A stretch of 64,000 nt of DNA from Microbacterium aurugineum (lineage in GTDB: Bacteria > Actinomycetota > Actinomycetes > Actinomycetales > Microbacteriaceae), in contig NZ_CP078078.1 in NCBI RefSeq assembly GCF_023101205.1, forward strand, positions 2,675,411 through 2,739,410, given 5' to 3'. The notes beneath the pieces were generated by a model. That model had not been told where the DNA came from. It searched no databases and worked only from the letters and a program-made list of their open reading frames with translations. The translations under genes and the position numbers were made by a program. How positions within the stretch are numbered: position 1 is the first letter of the stretch; each line of letters starts with the position of its first letter. Shown here in pieces: positions 7,806 to 17,200 of this stretch.

Positions 7806-8746
7806 CAGTCCTTCTCCCGGGTGATGCGACGCTGGATGAGCGCGATGATGAGCACGGCCACGAAGAAGATGAGCGAGATCGCGGCCGCGTAGCCGATCTC
7901 CTGCTGACCGAAGCCCTTGCGCACCGCGTGGTAGACGACCGTCGAGGTGGCGCCCTGCGGACCGCCCTGGGTCATGACGTCGATCTGGACGAACAACCCG
8001 AGGGCGGCGATCGTGATGGTGACGAGCACGAACACCATCGTCGGGCGCAGCCCCGGCCACGTGACGTTGGTGAACTGGCGCCACGGGCTGGCGCCATCCA
8101 TGCGCGCCGCCTCGTAGAGCTCTTCGGGGATCGTCTGCAGCCCCGACAGCCAGATGATCATGTGGAACCCGACGGCCTGCCAGATCGACATGACGATGAT
8201 CGCGCCGAGCGCCGTCGAGGGGTCGTTGAGCCAATCGTTCCCGCTCCACAACCCGAACGTCACGGCGTCGATCATCGAGTTGATGAGCCCGTCATCCTGA
8301 TAGAGGAACTTCCACAGGATGGAGACGACGACGATCGAGGTCACGACGGGGATGAAGAACACGACGCGGAAGAACGTCGTGCCGCGGAGCTTTCGATTCA
8401 CGAGCACCGCGAGCGCGAGGCCGAGGCCGGCCTGCACGGGCACGACGATGAGCGCGAAGATCGCCGTGTTGCCGATCGACTGCACGAAGAGCGGGTCAGC
8501 GGTGAAGGCGCGAATGAAGTTGTCTACCCCGACGAAGCGAGGCGGGTTCGGCGAGATGAGCCTCGCATTCGTGAAGGAGAGAGTGAACGCGAGGACCACC
8601 GGGACGATGAGGAACAGTGTGAGCAGGAGGGCGGCCGGTGCGACCATGCCCAGACCTGCCCACGTCTCGCGTCCACGGCTGGAGCGGAAGGAGCGGAGGG
8701 AGCGCCGAGGAGTCTCGGCCCCCGCCGTCGGAGGTGTGACGGTCAT
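7805..8746 (-). CDS. Carbohydrate ABC transporter permease (MalF type)
   Basis: This 313-residue permease has six predicted helices and the EAA motif EAARMDGASPWRQF in its C-terminal half. It follows the binding-protein gene and overlaps the second permease by one base, the standard layout of CUT1 sugar importers. The start is ATG with only a weak ribosome-binding site; the cytosolic N-terminus (residues 1-28) is Arg- and Ser-rich. Confidence 0.92.
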   Translation of the reverse strand: MTVTPPTAGAETPRRSLRSFRSSRGRETWAGLGMVAPAALLLTLFLIVPVVLAFTLSFTNARLISPNPPRFVGVDNFIRAFTADPLFVQSIGNTAIFALIVVPVQAGLGLALAVLVNRKLRGTTFFRVVFFIPVVTSIVVVSILWKFLYQDDGLINSMIDAVTFGLWSGNDWLNDPSTALGAIIVMSIWQAVGFHMIIWLSGLQTIPEELYEAARMDGASPWRQFTNVTWPGLRPTMVFVLVTITIAALGLFVQIDVMTQGGPQGATSTVVYHAVRKGFGQQEIGYAAAISLIFFVAVLIIALIQRRITREKD

Positions 8747-8828
8747 CGATGCGTCTTTCAGGAGCGGGTGGAGCAGCGCGGCGGGGTGGGCACGCGGTCG
8801 CCCGCGCCCCCACCTCCGCCGTCACCGT

Positions 8829-10121
8829 CTACTGGAATCCGTACCCGTCGTTGGACGCGATGTTGGCATCGATGTCCGCGACGGCCTGGTCGAGGGTCGC
8901 CGTGACGTCGGCGCCGCTCATGATGTTCTTCGCCGCCGTCTCGAACGTGGTCGAGATCACGGCGTAGGCGGGAGTCTCCGGCCGCAGCACGGCGTACTTC
9001 TGCGACAGCTCCACGAACGGGCGCAGCACACCGTCATCGCCGAAGTACTCCGACGCCTGCGCAGCGGCTTCCGTCGCCGGGATGACGATCTGGTTGTCGG
9101 CGAACTCGGTGATGTACTCGTCGTTGAAGCTGAACTCGAGGTACTGCCGGGCGCCATCGGCGTCGTTGCAGCCCGAAGAGATCGCCCACTGCCACGACCC
9201 GCCACCGATCTTCGGGCCGTTGCCGAAGTCGGGCGGCGGCAGGATCAGGAGATCATCGCCGATCGCTTCGACGGATGCCAGCGCGTTCCACACGCCGGTG
9301 TAGCTGAGCGCCACCTCATCGTCGACGAACTCCTGGTTGCCGATCGTGCCCGCGTTGCTCGCGTAGCCCTCGGCGAAGAGGTTCTGGAACCAGGTGCCCC
9401 ACTCCACGGCGGCGTCGCCGTTCAGCGCGCCGTCCGCGGTGAGCATCGTGTCGCGGTCGATCAGATCGCCGCCGAAGCTCTGCAGCAGCGGGGAGTATGC
9501 GTACGGCCACCACTCGCCGGTGTCTTCCGCACCGATGTCGATGGGGGTGTCGTAGCCGGCGTCCTGCAGCGTCGACAGCGCGGCATCGAACTCGGAGGCC
9601 GTCCACGGCTGGTCCGTCGAGGGGATGCGGATGCCGTTGGCATCGAGCACCGACTTGCGCGCGAAGATCGACAGCGCCGCATCCCAGTAGCCGGCCGAGT
9701 AAATCTCGCCGTCCCACACGCCCACCGCCGTCGGGAGGAGCTTGTCGGTGATCTCGGTCGAGATCTCCAACGGCTGGAGGTACTCCGCCCACGCCCAGTT
9801 GGGCATGATCGGCCCATCGAGGTCAAGCAGGCAGGGAAGGTCCCCCGAGGCCGCCGCAGCGACGATCGCGTCGTTGTAGGCACCTTGCGGGAAGGACTCG
9901 TGCACGACTTCGTACTCGTCCTGTGAGGCGTTGAAATCGGTGATGATCTTCTCGTAGACGGCGAGCTCCGCGGCGTTCCCCGCCGAGTGCGTCCACATCG
10001 TGAGCTGCGTTCGACCGTCTTCTCCGGTCGTGTTGCCTTGACCTGCTTGTCCACATCCTGTGAGGGCGAGGGCTGTCACCAACCCGGCCGCCACGAAGAT
10101 CGGCGACGTTCTGCGCGTCAT
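8829..10121 (-). CDS. Extracellular sugar-binding lipoprotein of the ABC importer
   Basis: The 430-residue protein begins with a lipoprotein signal peptide with lipobox LTGC (Cys23), then a family-1 solute-binding fold. It should capture the substrate outside the membrane and pass it to the two permeases just downstream. AGGAAA precedes the ATG. It sits 9 bp after the LacI-family gene. The substrate is unknown; the linked GH32/43-like enzyme suggests an oligosaccharide such as a fructoside. Confidence 0.9.
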   Translation of the reverse strand: MTRRTSPIFVAAGLVTALALTGCGQAGQGNTTGEDGRTQLTMWTHSAGNAAELAVYEKIITDFNASQDEYEVVHESFPQGAYNDAIVAAAASGDLPCLLDLDGPIMPNWAWAEYLQPLEISTEITDKLLPTAVGVWDGEIYSAGYWDAALSIFARKSVLDANGIRIPSTDQPWTASEFDAALSTLQDAGYDTPIDIGAEDTGEWWPYAYSPLLQSFGGDLIDRDTMLTADGALNGDAAVEWGTWFQNLFAEGYASNAGTIGNQEFVDDEVALSYTGVWNALASVEAIGDDLLILPPPDFGNGPKIGGGSWQWAISSGCNDADGARQYLEFSFNDEYITEFADNQIVIPATEAAAQASEYFGDDGVLRPFVELSQKYAVLRPETPAYAVISTTFETAAKNIMSGADVTATLDQAVADIDANIASNDGYGFQ

Positions 10122-10130
10122 TGTGGTTTC

Positions 10131-11252
10131 CTATTCTTGGTGCCTGACGCCCACGTCGGGCACCTGATCGGGAGCCGCCGAGCGCGGCCCTTCGGTTGTG
10201 TGTGAAGCCCGTCGTCGGTTCTGTTTGGCGACATGCGCCGGCGGCGGGCCCACGGAATCCCGTCGGATGACGGGACAGTCCATTCGGTGCGAGGCGTCCT
10301 CATCCCCCTCCGCGCGGACGCCGAGCGCGACCTCCATCGCCCAGCGACCCATCTCGTAGTGGGGCAAAGCGATGGTGGTGAGAGGTGGATCCATTTCTGC
10401 GGCGACCAACTGCTGATCGTCGTAGCCGACGACCGAGAGGTCGCGCGGGATTTCGAGGCCGCGATGGTGTGCCGCGGCGTAGACGCCGATCGCCATCCGG
10501 TCGTTGAAGCAGAAGATGCCGGTCGGACGCTGGTCCTCGGGCAGATCGAGCAACCGCTCGGTTGCCGCACGCCCGCCCTGCGCAGACGTCTCCCCCGTCA
10601 CATGGAGCGCGGGATCGGCCTCGATGCCTGCCTCGGCCAGCGCTTCGAGGTAGCCCTCGTGACGCAGTCGCGAGGCGATGGGCTCGGGGTCGTCGGTGTC
10701 GAGGTACGCGATGCGGCGGTGTCCGGCGGCGAGCAGCTCTCGCACCGCAGCGGCACCGCCCACGCGGTCATCGGGCACGACGCTGCGGAAGCCGCCACCC
10801 TCGGGGTAGCAGTCGAGCAGCACCGAGCCCCGAGGGAGCCCGGCGGGTACGTCGACCGCGCGGTGCCACATGCAGGCGTAGATCATCCCGTCGACCTGCT
10901 GTGCCGCCAAGGCGCGGAGGGCATCCGCTTCGATGTCTGCGTCGCCGCCGGTGTCGATGAAGAGCAGGAGGTGATCGTGCTCGCGCGCGGCGTCCTGTGC
11001 GCCGGCGAGCATGCGGCCTGCGAACGGGGTCGTCGCGATCTGGTCGGACAGGAGTCCCACGATGCGGGTGCGTTGCGTGCGGAGCCCCCGGGCAACGGCG
11101 CTGGGGGCGTAGCCGACGGCCTCCGCAGCCGCACGGACACGGATGCGGGTCTGCTCGGAGATGCGCGACTCGGCATCGTTCAGCACGAGTGACACGGTCG
11201 TGACCGACACGCCTGCTGCAGCGGCGACATCAGAGATCCGCGCTCTGCCCAT
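10131..11252 (-). CDS. LacI-family transcriptional repressor
   Basis: The 373-residue protein starts with a LacI helix-turn-helix (ISDVAAAAGVSVTTVSLVLN, residues 5-24), followed by a hinge with 'AVARGLRT' and a periplasmic-binding-like effector domain. The ATG at 11252 is preceded by GAGGTGA. About 35 extra residues at the C-terminus are Arg- and Pro-rich and unusual for the family; they may be a late extension by loss of a stop codon. It is first in the operon and probably represses it, including itself, through the palindrome at 11304. Confidence 0.9.
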   Translation of the reverse strand: MGRARISDVAAAAGVSVTTVSLVLNDAESRISEQTRIRVRAAAEAVGYAPSAVARGLRTQRTRIVGLLSDQIATTPFAGRMLAGAQDAAREHDHLLLFIDTGGDADIEADALRALAAQQVDGMIYACMWHRAVDVPAGLPRGSVLLDCYPEGGGFRSVVPDDRVGGAAAVRELLAAGHRRIAYLDTDDPEPIASRLRHEGYLEALAEAGIEADPALHVTGETSAQGGRAATERLLDLPEDQRPTGIFCFNDRMAIGVYAAAHHRGLEIPRDLSVVGYDDQQLVAAEMDPPLTTIALPHYEMGRWAMEVALGVRAEGDEDASHRMDCPVIRRDSVGPPPAHVAKQNRRRASHTTEGPRSAAPDQVPDVGVRHQE

Positions 11253-11303
11253 CGCGTTCACCTCACTCCGTCGTGTGGCGACCAGATCACCTCGGGCCGC
11301 TGT

Positions 11304-11315
11304 TAAATCGATTTA
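11304..11315. promoter_or_regulatory. LacI-type operator TAAATCGATTTA
   Basis: This perfect 12-bp palindrome has the central CG typical of LacI-family operators. It lies 51 bp upstream of the repressor gene and is AT-rich within GC-rich DNA. It is the likely operator for the five-gene sugar operon. Confidence 0.7.
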
Positions 11316-11355
11316 TCAGATGCTAAACCAGGCGTGCGTTCGAGGTCAAGCCCTC

Positions 11356-12237
11356 TCAGGGCGAAGGCGCCACCGGGGCGGGGATCGCGTGACGGTCTCG
11401 GATCAGGAACCCGAAGCCGAACGCGATGAAGAACATCAGCACTCCGTACACCGCGGCGGGGAGGCTCAGCTCCACCGATCCGAGCACCGACTGAGCGATC
11501 ACGATCGCCAGCGTGGCGTTGTGGATGCCGATCTCGAACGACGTCGCGATCGCCTGGCGCTTCCCGACGCGGAGCATCCGCGGGACGAAGAAGCCGACCG
11601 TGAGGCTGATCAGGCAGAACAGCACGGTGATCAGGGCGAGCTGGGTGAAGTTCGAGACGAGGAGGGTCCAGTTCGATGCCACGGCGCCCGCGATCACGAC
11701 GACCAGGATCACGACGGAGGCGATGCGCACCGGCTTATCCATGCCGGCGGCGAACTTCGGCCAGAAGCGTCGCACGATCATGCCGAGAGCCACGGGCAAG
11801 AGCACGATCGCGAACACTTCGAGCGCCTTCGACCACTGCAGCCCCAGTCGGTCGTCGAACGGCTGGAAGTACGCGATCGCGAAGTTCGTGATGATCGGGA
11901 GGGTGATCACGGCGATCACGGAGTTCACGGCGGTCAGCGAGATGTTCAGGGCGATGTCACCGCGGAACAGATTACTGTAGAGGTTCGCCGTGGTCCCGCC
12001 CGGCGACGCCGCCAGCATCATCATGCCGACAGCGAGGATCGGTGGCAGCTGGAACGCGAGGACGAGGCCGAAGCAGATGGCCGGCAACAGCACGAGCTGA
12101 CACAGCAGGGCGATGATCACCGCCTTCGGCTGCTTCAGCACCCGCGCGAAGTCGGCGAGGGTGAGGCTGAGCCCGAGCCCCAGCATGATGATGCCGAGGG
12201 CGACGGGCAGTCCGATGGTGGTCAACGCTGATCCCAT
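11356..12237 (-). CDS. BASS-family sodium-dependent symporter
   Basis: This 293-residue membrane protein has about nine or ten hydrophobic helices and the family's conserved cores 'AASPGGTTANLYSNLFRGDIALN' (crossing region, around residues 75-97) and 'EIGIHNATLAIVIA'. Members of the bile-acid:sodium symporter family carry organic acids, pantoate or other anions with Na+; the substrate is open. It is monocistronic on the minus strand, with a 13-bp inverted repeat just upstream of its ATG. Confidence 0.88.
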   Translation of the reverse strand: MGSALTTIGLPVALGIIMLGLGLSLTLADFARVLKQPKAVIIALLCQLVLLPAICFGLVLAFQLPPILAVGMMMLAASPGGTTANLYSNLFRGDIALNISLTAVNSVIAVITLPIITNFAIAYFQPFDDRLGLQWSKALEVFAIVLLPVALGMIVRRFWPKFAAGMDKPVRIASVVILVVVIAGAVASNWTLLVSNFTQLALITVLFCLISLTVGFFVPRMLRVGKRQAIATSFEIGIHNATLAIVIAQSVLGSVELSLPAAVYGVLMFFIAFGFGFLIRDRHAIPAPVAPSP

Positions 12238-12249
12238 GGAACTCAGTGT

Positions 12250-12303
12250 GGCCGAGAAGGGGCTCCGGTGTCACGCGTATCCGTGAGGATCCCCTTCTCG
12301 GCC
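12250..12303 (-). terminator. 13-bp inverted repeat, likely terminator of the lipoprotein gene
   Basis: GGCCGAGAAGGGG (12250-12262) pairs perfectly with CCCCTTCTCGGCC (12291-12303) around a 28-nt loop. It lies just past the stop of the 12311-12763 gene and before the BASS start. There is no T run, so it might act as an extragenic palindrome or mRNA stabiliser rather than a classical terminator. Confidence 0.5.
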
Positions 12304-12310
12304 CGGACGG

Positions 12311-12763
12311 TCAGGAGCAGACCGTGGAGAGCTCGGTGATGCTGTCGGTGAGCGCCTGCACGTGCTCGCTCATCTTCGAGACGTCCACGTTCGCCGGGTC
12401 GGAGCTCGCCTGGTCGAGGAAGTCGACGTACCCCTTCAGGGCGGCTGCGGAATCATCGGCGGAGGGCTTGACCTCGTCGTTCGACACCTGCTTCGCCGCG
12501 TCGTCGATCTTGCCCTGAGCCTCCTTGAAGGCGGCCAGTGCAGCGTTCGGGTCCGACGTGTCGACCGACGAAAGCGACTGCAGGTCCGAGAGGCTCGTGA
12601 CCATGATGTCGCAGGCCTCTTCCTTGGTCTGCGTCGCGGCCGGCTTGTCCGCCGACTCCGGCTTCGAGTCACTGCCCGAGTCGGAGGCGCCGGCGGCACA
12701 GCCGGTGAACAGGAGCGCGAGCAGCGCGATGGAAGCGGCGGTGACGGAGCGAGATGCGTTCAT
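12311..12763 (-). CDS. Small putative lipoprotein (unknown function)
   Basis: The 150-residue protein has a signal peptide and lipobox LFTGC (Cys22). After a Ser/Asp/Lys-rich linker it is mostly helical with hydrophobic spacing suggesting a short helical bundle. It belongs to no family I can name; similar small secreted lipoproteins are common in Microbacteriaceae. ATG 12763 follows AGAGGA. The gene is free-standing between tRNA-Tyr and the BASS gene. Confidence 0.7.
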   Translation of the reverse strand: MNASRSVTAASIALLALLFTGCAAGASDSGSDSKPESADKPAATQTKEEACDIMVTSLSDLQSLSSVDTSDPNAALAAFKEAQGKIDDAAKQVSNDEVKPSADDSAAALKGYVDFLDQASSDPANVDVSKMSEHVQALTDSITELSTVCS

Positions 12764-12931
12764 TGTGTATGTATCCTCTTGGCTGTGTACCGGGACCCCG
12801 GCTTGTCTCAAGCACACCACGTTACTGGTGCCGCGCCGAGGCACCCGGCATTGGCAGCAGTGTCTGTTCGTGAGGAGTTCAGTGGCGCTTCACCCCTCGA
12901 CCGAGAGAGGGGCTCCGCGGGCGTGAAATGC

Positions 12932-12959
12932 GAAATGCCTCCGGGTCCGGAGGCATTTC
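12932..12959 (-). terminator. Terminator of tRNA-Tyr
   Basis: GAAATGCCTCCGG (12932-12944) pairs perfectly with CCGGAGGCATTTC (12947-12959). The 13-bp stem lies 30 bases past the 3' end of tRNA-Tyr and ends in TTTC on the minus strand. Confidence 0.8.
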
Positions 12960-12989
12960 TGTTCGCGATCGATCGCGCGGAGGTGGTGG

Positions 12990-13071
12990 TGGCGAGTGAG
13001 GGATTCGAACCCCCGAATGCAGAGCAGTCTGATTTACAGTCAGATCCCTTTGGCCGCTTGGGTAACTCGCC
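12990..13071 (-). tRNA. tRNA-Tyr (anticodon GTA)
   Basis: This 82-nt class II tRNA has acceptor GGCGAGT/ACTCGCC, discriminator A, anticodon loop CTGTAAA with GTA, a long variable arm and T-arm GTTCGAATC. The three bases after the discriminator read CCA, so the tail may be encoded. It is the only tRNA in this stretch and is followed by its own terminator. Confidence 0.93.
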
Positions 13072-13124
13072 AGAGCGCACCCGTCCGACTTGAACAGCCA
13101 ACCGGGGGCACGAGAGACAAGCAT

Positions 13125-13141
13125 ACCCGCCCGAGGCGGGT
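13125..13141 (-). terminator. Terminator of the PfkB-family gene
   Basis: ACCCGCC (13125-13131) pairs with GGCGGGT (13135-13141) across a 3-nt loop. It lies 17 bp past the kinase stop and upstream of tRNA-Tyr. Confidence 0.6.
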
Positions 13142-13157
13142 GCAAGAAATCGAACGG

Positions 13158-14087
13158 TCAGCTACCGTTCACACCGCGTCCGGCATCCGCGAGCGACTCG
13201 GGCGTCCGCAGCAGACCACCCTCGGCGCGACAGGTCGCGGCAGCGACATCCATGGCTCGCCGCAGCAACGAACCCCACTCCCCCACGTCTGACGGAGACG
13301 CCGCGACCAGGCCGTCCGACACCGCGGCGAGAGTCGCGTCTCCCGCACCGACGGTGTCGATCACGGCACCGGGAAGCTGCGCGATCGGCGCGGAGACGAT
13401 TCCGGCATCCGCATCGATCGTCGCGCCGTCGGCACCCGCGGTCGCAAGGACAGCCGCAGCGCCGAGCCCCCGCAAACGCGCGCGCAACGCGTCGAGGTCA
13501 CCGTCGTAGAGGATCGCCGCGTCATCTGCTCCGACCTTGACGATGGCCGCCGAAGCAGCGAGGCGCTCGAACCCGCGGACGAACTCCTCCCGGTCGCTGA
13601 GCATGCCCGTTCGCGGGTTGGGATCGACCGCCACGCGTGCGTCACCCAGGGCGTCGACGAGCGCATCGACCTCGGTCGGCACATCGAAAGGGAAACAGCT
13701 GATCGCGACGAGACCGGCGTCGGCAATCGCCTGACGTGCCTCGTCGGAGTAGCGGACACTGCGCTTCTGCGCGGCCTCATTGAAGACGTACTGCGGCTCG
13801 CCGTTCGCCGCCCGTTGCACGATCGCCCGGGACGAGCCGAGCGGAGCCTCACTCGCGATCAGACGCACCCCGTGGTCGGACAAGTACTCACGGATGTGCC
13901 CACCGGCCTCGTCGTCGCCCACCATCGCGATCAGCGTCGTCGGCACGCCGAGACGTCGGAGACCGACAGCGACATTGAGTGCCGCACCGCCGACGAGCTC
14001 TCGTACCCCGGCGTCGTCCCGGATCTCGTCGATCAAAGCGTCGCCGACCACGACCACGGAAACGGCAGAAGTAGTGTCGTTGCTCAC
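13158..14087 (-). CDS. PfkB-family carbohydrate kinase
   Basis: The 309-residue ribokinase-fold protein has the N-terminal GG motif (ELVGGAALNVAVGLRRLG, about residues 31-48) and the C-terminal signature DTVGAGDA (about 248-255) with the catalytic Asp. Fructokinase, ribokinase or related activity is possible; the sequence does not settle the sugar. It has its own promoter, with GTG start 6 nt after TAGTGT, and sits downstream of rpoC but behind that operon's terminator. Confidence 0.87.
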   Translation of the reverse strand: MSNDTTSAVSVVVVGDALIDEIRDDAGVRELVGGAALNVAVGLRRLGVPTTLIAMVGDDEAGGHIREYLSDHGVRLIASEAPLGSSRAIVQRAANGEPQYVFNEAAQKRSVRYSDEARQAIADAGLVAISCFPFDVPTEVDALVDALGDARVAVDPNPRTGMLSDREEFVRGFERLAASAAIVKVGADDAAILYDGDLDALRARLRGLGAAAVLATAGADGATIDADAGIVSAPIAQLPGAVIDTVGAGDATLAAVSDGLVAASPSDVGEWGSLLRRAMDVAAATCRAEGGLLRTPESLADAGRGVNGS

Positions 14088-14093
14088 CCGCCG

Positions 14094-14099
14094 ACACTA
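14094..14099 (-). promoter_or_regulatory. Leaderless -10 box for the PfkB gene
   Basis: TAGTGT on the minus strand, 6 nt before the GTG start. The start lacks a ribosome-binding site, as expected of a leaderless mRNA. Confidence 0.5.
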
Positions 14100-14134
14100 T
14101 CGCGCCGCGGGTCGCACGGGGAACGCCGTCAACT

Positions 14135-14213
14135 CTGAAGGAGTTCTCTCGAAAAGAAGGAGCCTTTCGGGAATGCTCTCCTTCAGAACGCGCGAACTCC
14201 TTCAGAACGCGCG
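14135..14213. repeat. Tandem 17-mer with an inverted copy, between rpoC and the PfkB gene
   Basis: CTCCTTCAGAACGCGCG occurs exactly at 14178-14194 and 14197-14213. CTGAAGGAGTTC at 14135-14146 is the perfect inverse of GAACTCCTTCAG (14194-14205), so one arm could pair with either repeat. The set lies past the rpoC terminator and upstream of the kinase promoter. Confidence 0.7.
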
Positions 14214-14250
14214 GCGCCGCGCCCAAGGCCCCCGCCCATCCCGGACACGA

Positions 14251-14283
14251 AGAAGGCCCCAGGCGAATCACCTGGGGCCTTCT
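14251..14283 (-). terminator. rpoBC terminator
   Basis: AGAAGGCCCCAGG (14251-14263) pairs perfectly with CCTGGGGCCTTCT (14271-14283) around a 7-nt loop, 15 bp past the rpoC stop on the minus strand. The 3' arm ends in CCTTCTTCG rather than a long T run. Confidence 0.85.
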
Positions 14284-14297
14284 CACTCAGCACTCAC

Positions 14298-17200
14298 TCA
14301 GTTGTAGGTACCGGGCGTGATGTCGTCCGTCGAGAACGCGTCGAAGTCGACGTAGCCGAAGTCGCCGTCAGCGTACGCACCGTCGGATGCAAAGATCCGG
14401 TTCGGGTAGCGCTCGCTCTTGGCTTCCTCGGTGGCCTCGACCGTGACGTCGCGGTACTTCGAGAGACCGGTTCCGGCAGGGATGAGCTTTCCGATGATGA
14501 CGTTCTCCTTGAGACCGACCAGCGGGTCACGCTTGCCCTGCATCGCAGCCTCGGTGAGCACGCGGGTCGTCTCCTGGAAGGAGGCGGCCGACAGCCACGA
14601 CTCGGTCGCGAGCGACGCCTTCGTGATACCCATCAGCTCCGGACGGCCGGACGCGGGGCGCTTGCCCTCGGACACAGCCTCGCGGTTGATCGACTGGTAG
14701 CGCTTGAGGTCGACCATCTCACCCGGGAGCAGGGTCGTGTCGGCGTGATCGACGACGGTGACCTTGCGGAGCATCTGACGGACGATGACCTCGATGTGCT
14801 TGTCGTGGATCGGCACACCCTGCGAGCGGTACACGCCCTGGACGCCGCCGACGAGGTAACGCTGCACCTCGCGAGCACCCATGACGCGCATGATCTCCTT
14901 GGGGTCGAGCGTGCCGACCTGCAGGGGCTGACCGACGGTGACGTGCTGGCCGTCCTCGACGAGAAGCGTGGCACGCTTCAGCACCGGGTAGACCACGGGC
15001 TCGTCGCCGCTGTCGGGCGTGAGAATGACCTTCTTGCCCTTGTCGGTCTCGTCGATCGTGATGCGGCCATCGGCCTCGGCGATCGGGGACGCACCCTTGG
15101 GGGTACGCGCCTCGAAGAGCTCCTGCACACGGGGAAGACCCTGCGTGATGTCGTCCGCCGATGCCGAACCACCCGTGTGGAAGGTACGCATCGTCAGCTG
15201 GGTACCGGGCTCACCGATCGACTGGGCCGCGATGATGCCGACGGCCTCGCCGATGTCGACGGTCTTGCCGGTCGCGAGCGAACGGCCGTAGCACTGCGCG
15301 CAGACACCGACGGCGGAGTCGCAGGTCAGGACCGAGCGCACCTTGATGCTCTCGACACCGAGACCGACGAGCTTGTCGATCAGCACGTCACCCACGTCGT
15401 CACCGGCAGCGGCGAGCACCTCGCCCGACGCGCTCACGACATCGGAGGCCAGCGTACGAGCGAACACTGAGTTCTCGACGTTCGCGTCGCGCACGAGCTC
15501 ACCCTGCGAGTTCGGAGCGGCGATCGGGAGCTCGAGGCCCTTCGACGTGCCACAGTCCTCTTCGCGGATGATGACGTCCTGCGAGACGTCCACCAGACGA
15601 CGGGTCAGGTAACCCGAGTCGGCGGTACGCAGAGCGGTGTCGGCCAGACCCTTACGGGTACCGTGCGTCGCGATGAAGTACTCCGCCACCGACAGACCCT
15701 CGCGGTACGAGGAGATGATCGGACGCGGGATGATCTCACCCTTGGGGTTGTTCACCAGACCACGCATACCGGCGATGTTCCGGATCTGCAGCCAGTTACC
15801 ACGAGCACCCGAGGACACCATGCGGTTGATGGTGTTGTCCTCCGGGAAGTTCGCCCGCATCGCGGCCTGGACCTCGTCGGTTGCCTCGGTCCAGATCTTG
15901 ATGAGCTCCTGGCGACGCTCGGAGTCGGTCGTCAGACCCTTCTCGTACTGCGACTGAACCTTCGCGGCCTGCTTCTCGTAGCCGGCGACGATCTCGCCCT
16001 TGTTCGGCGGCGTGAGGATGTCGCTCAGGGCGACGGTCACACCGGAACGCGTGGCCCAGTAGAAACCGGCGTCCTTGATGCGGTCCAGCGACGCGGCCGT
16101 CTCGACCTTCGGGTACTCCTCGGCCAGCTTGTTGACGATCTGCGACAGCTTGTTCTTGTCGGCCTGCTCGCGAACGAACGGGTAGCCCTTGGGAAGCGTG
16201 TCGTTGAAGATCGCCTGACCCAGCGAAGCGTCGACGAGACCGTGACGCTCGTAGCCCTCGGGAGCTTCGCCCTCGAGGAAGGTCAGACCGGGGATGCGGA
16301 TGCGGATCTTCGCCTGCAGGTCGAGGGTGCCCTCGTCCTTGGCCAGGATCGCCTCGCCCACCGAACCGAACGCACGACCCTCACCGACCGCACCCTCCCT
16401 GACCGTGGTCAGGTGGTGCAGACCGATGATCATGTCTTGCGAAGGCAGGGTGACCGGACGACCGTCGGACGGCTTCAGGATGTTGTTCGACGCGAGCATC
16501 AGCACGCGGGCCTCGGCCTGAGCCTCAACCGACAGGGGCAGGTGCACAGCCATCTGGTCACCGTCGAAGTCGGCGTTGAACGCCGCGCAGACGAGCGGGT
16601 GCAGCTGGATGGCCTTACCCTCGACGAGCTGCGGCTCGAACGCCTGGATACCCAGGCGGTGCAGGGTGGGTGCACGGTTGAGCAGCACCGGACGCTCGCG
16701 GATGATCTCTTCGAGCACGTCCCAGACCTCGGGACGGGTGCGCTCGACGGCGCGCTTGGCAGCCTTGATGTTCTGCGAGTGACCGAGATCGATCAGGCGC
16801 TTGATGACGAACGGCTTGAAGAGCTCCAGCGCCATCTGCTTGGGCAGACCGCACTGGTGCAGCTTCAGCTGCGGGCCGACGATGATGACCGAACGGCCGG
16901 AGTAGTCGACACGCTTTCCGAGCAGGTTCTGACGGAAACGACCCTGCTTACCCTTCAGCATGTCGCTGAGGGACTTCAGGGCACGGTTACCCGTACCGGT
17001 GACGGGACGACCGCGGCGACCGTTGTCGAACAGGGCGTCGACGGCCTCCTGCAGCATGCGCTTCTCGTTGTTGACGATGATCTCGGGGGCACCGAGGTCG
17101 ATCAGACGACGAAGACGGTTGTTGCGGTTGATCACACGACGGTAGAGGTCGTTCAGGTCGGAAGTCGCGAAGCGGCCACCGTCGAGCTGGACCATCGGGC

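Noticed and set aside
12764..12931. A possible small gene between the lipoprotein and the tRNA-Tyr terminator
   Set aside because: Short open frames occur, but none has a ribosome-binding site or protein-like composition.
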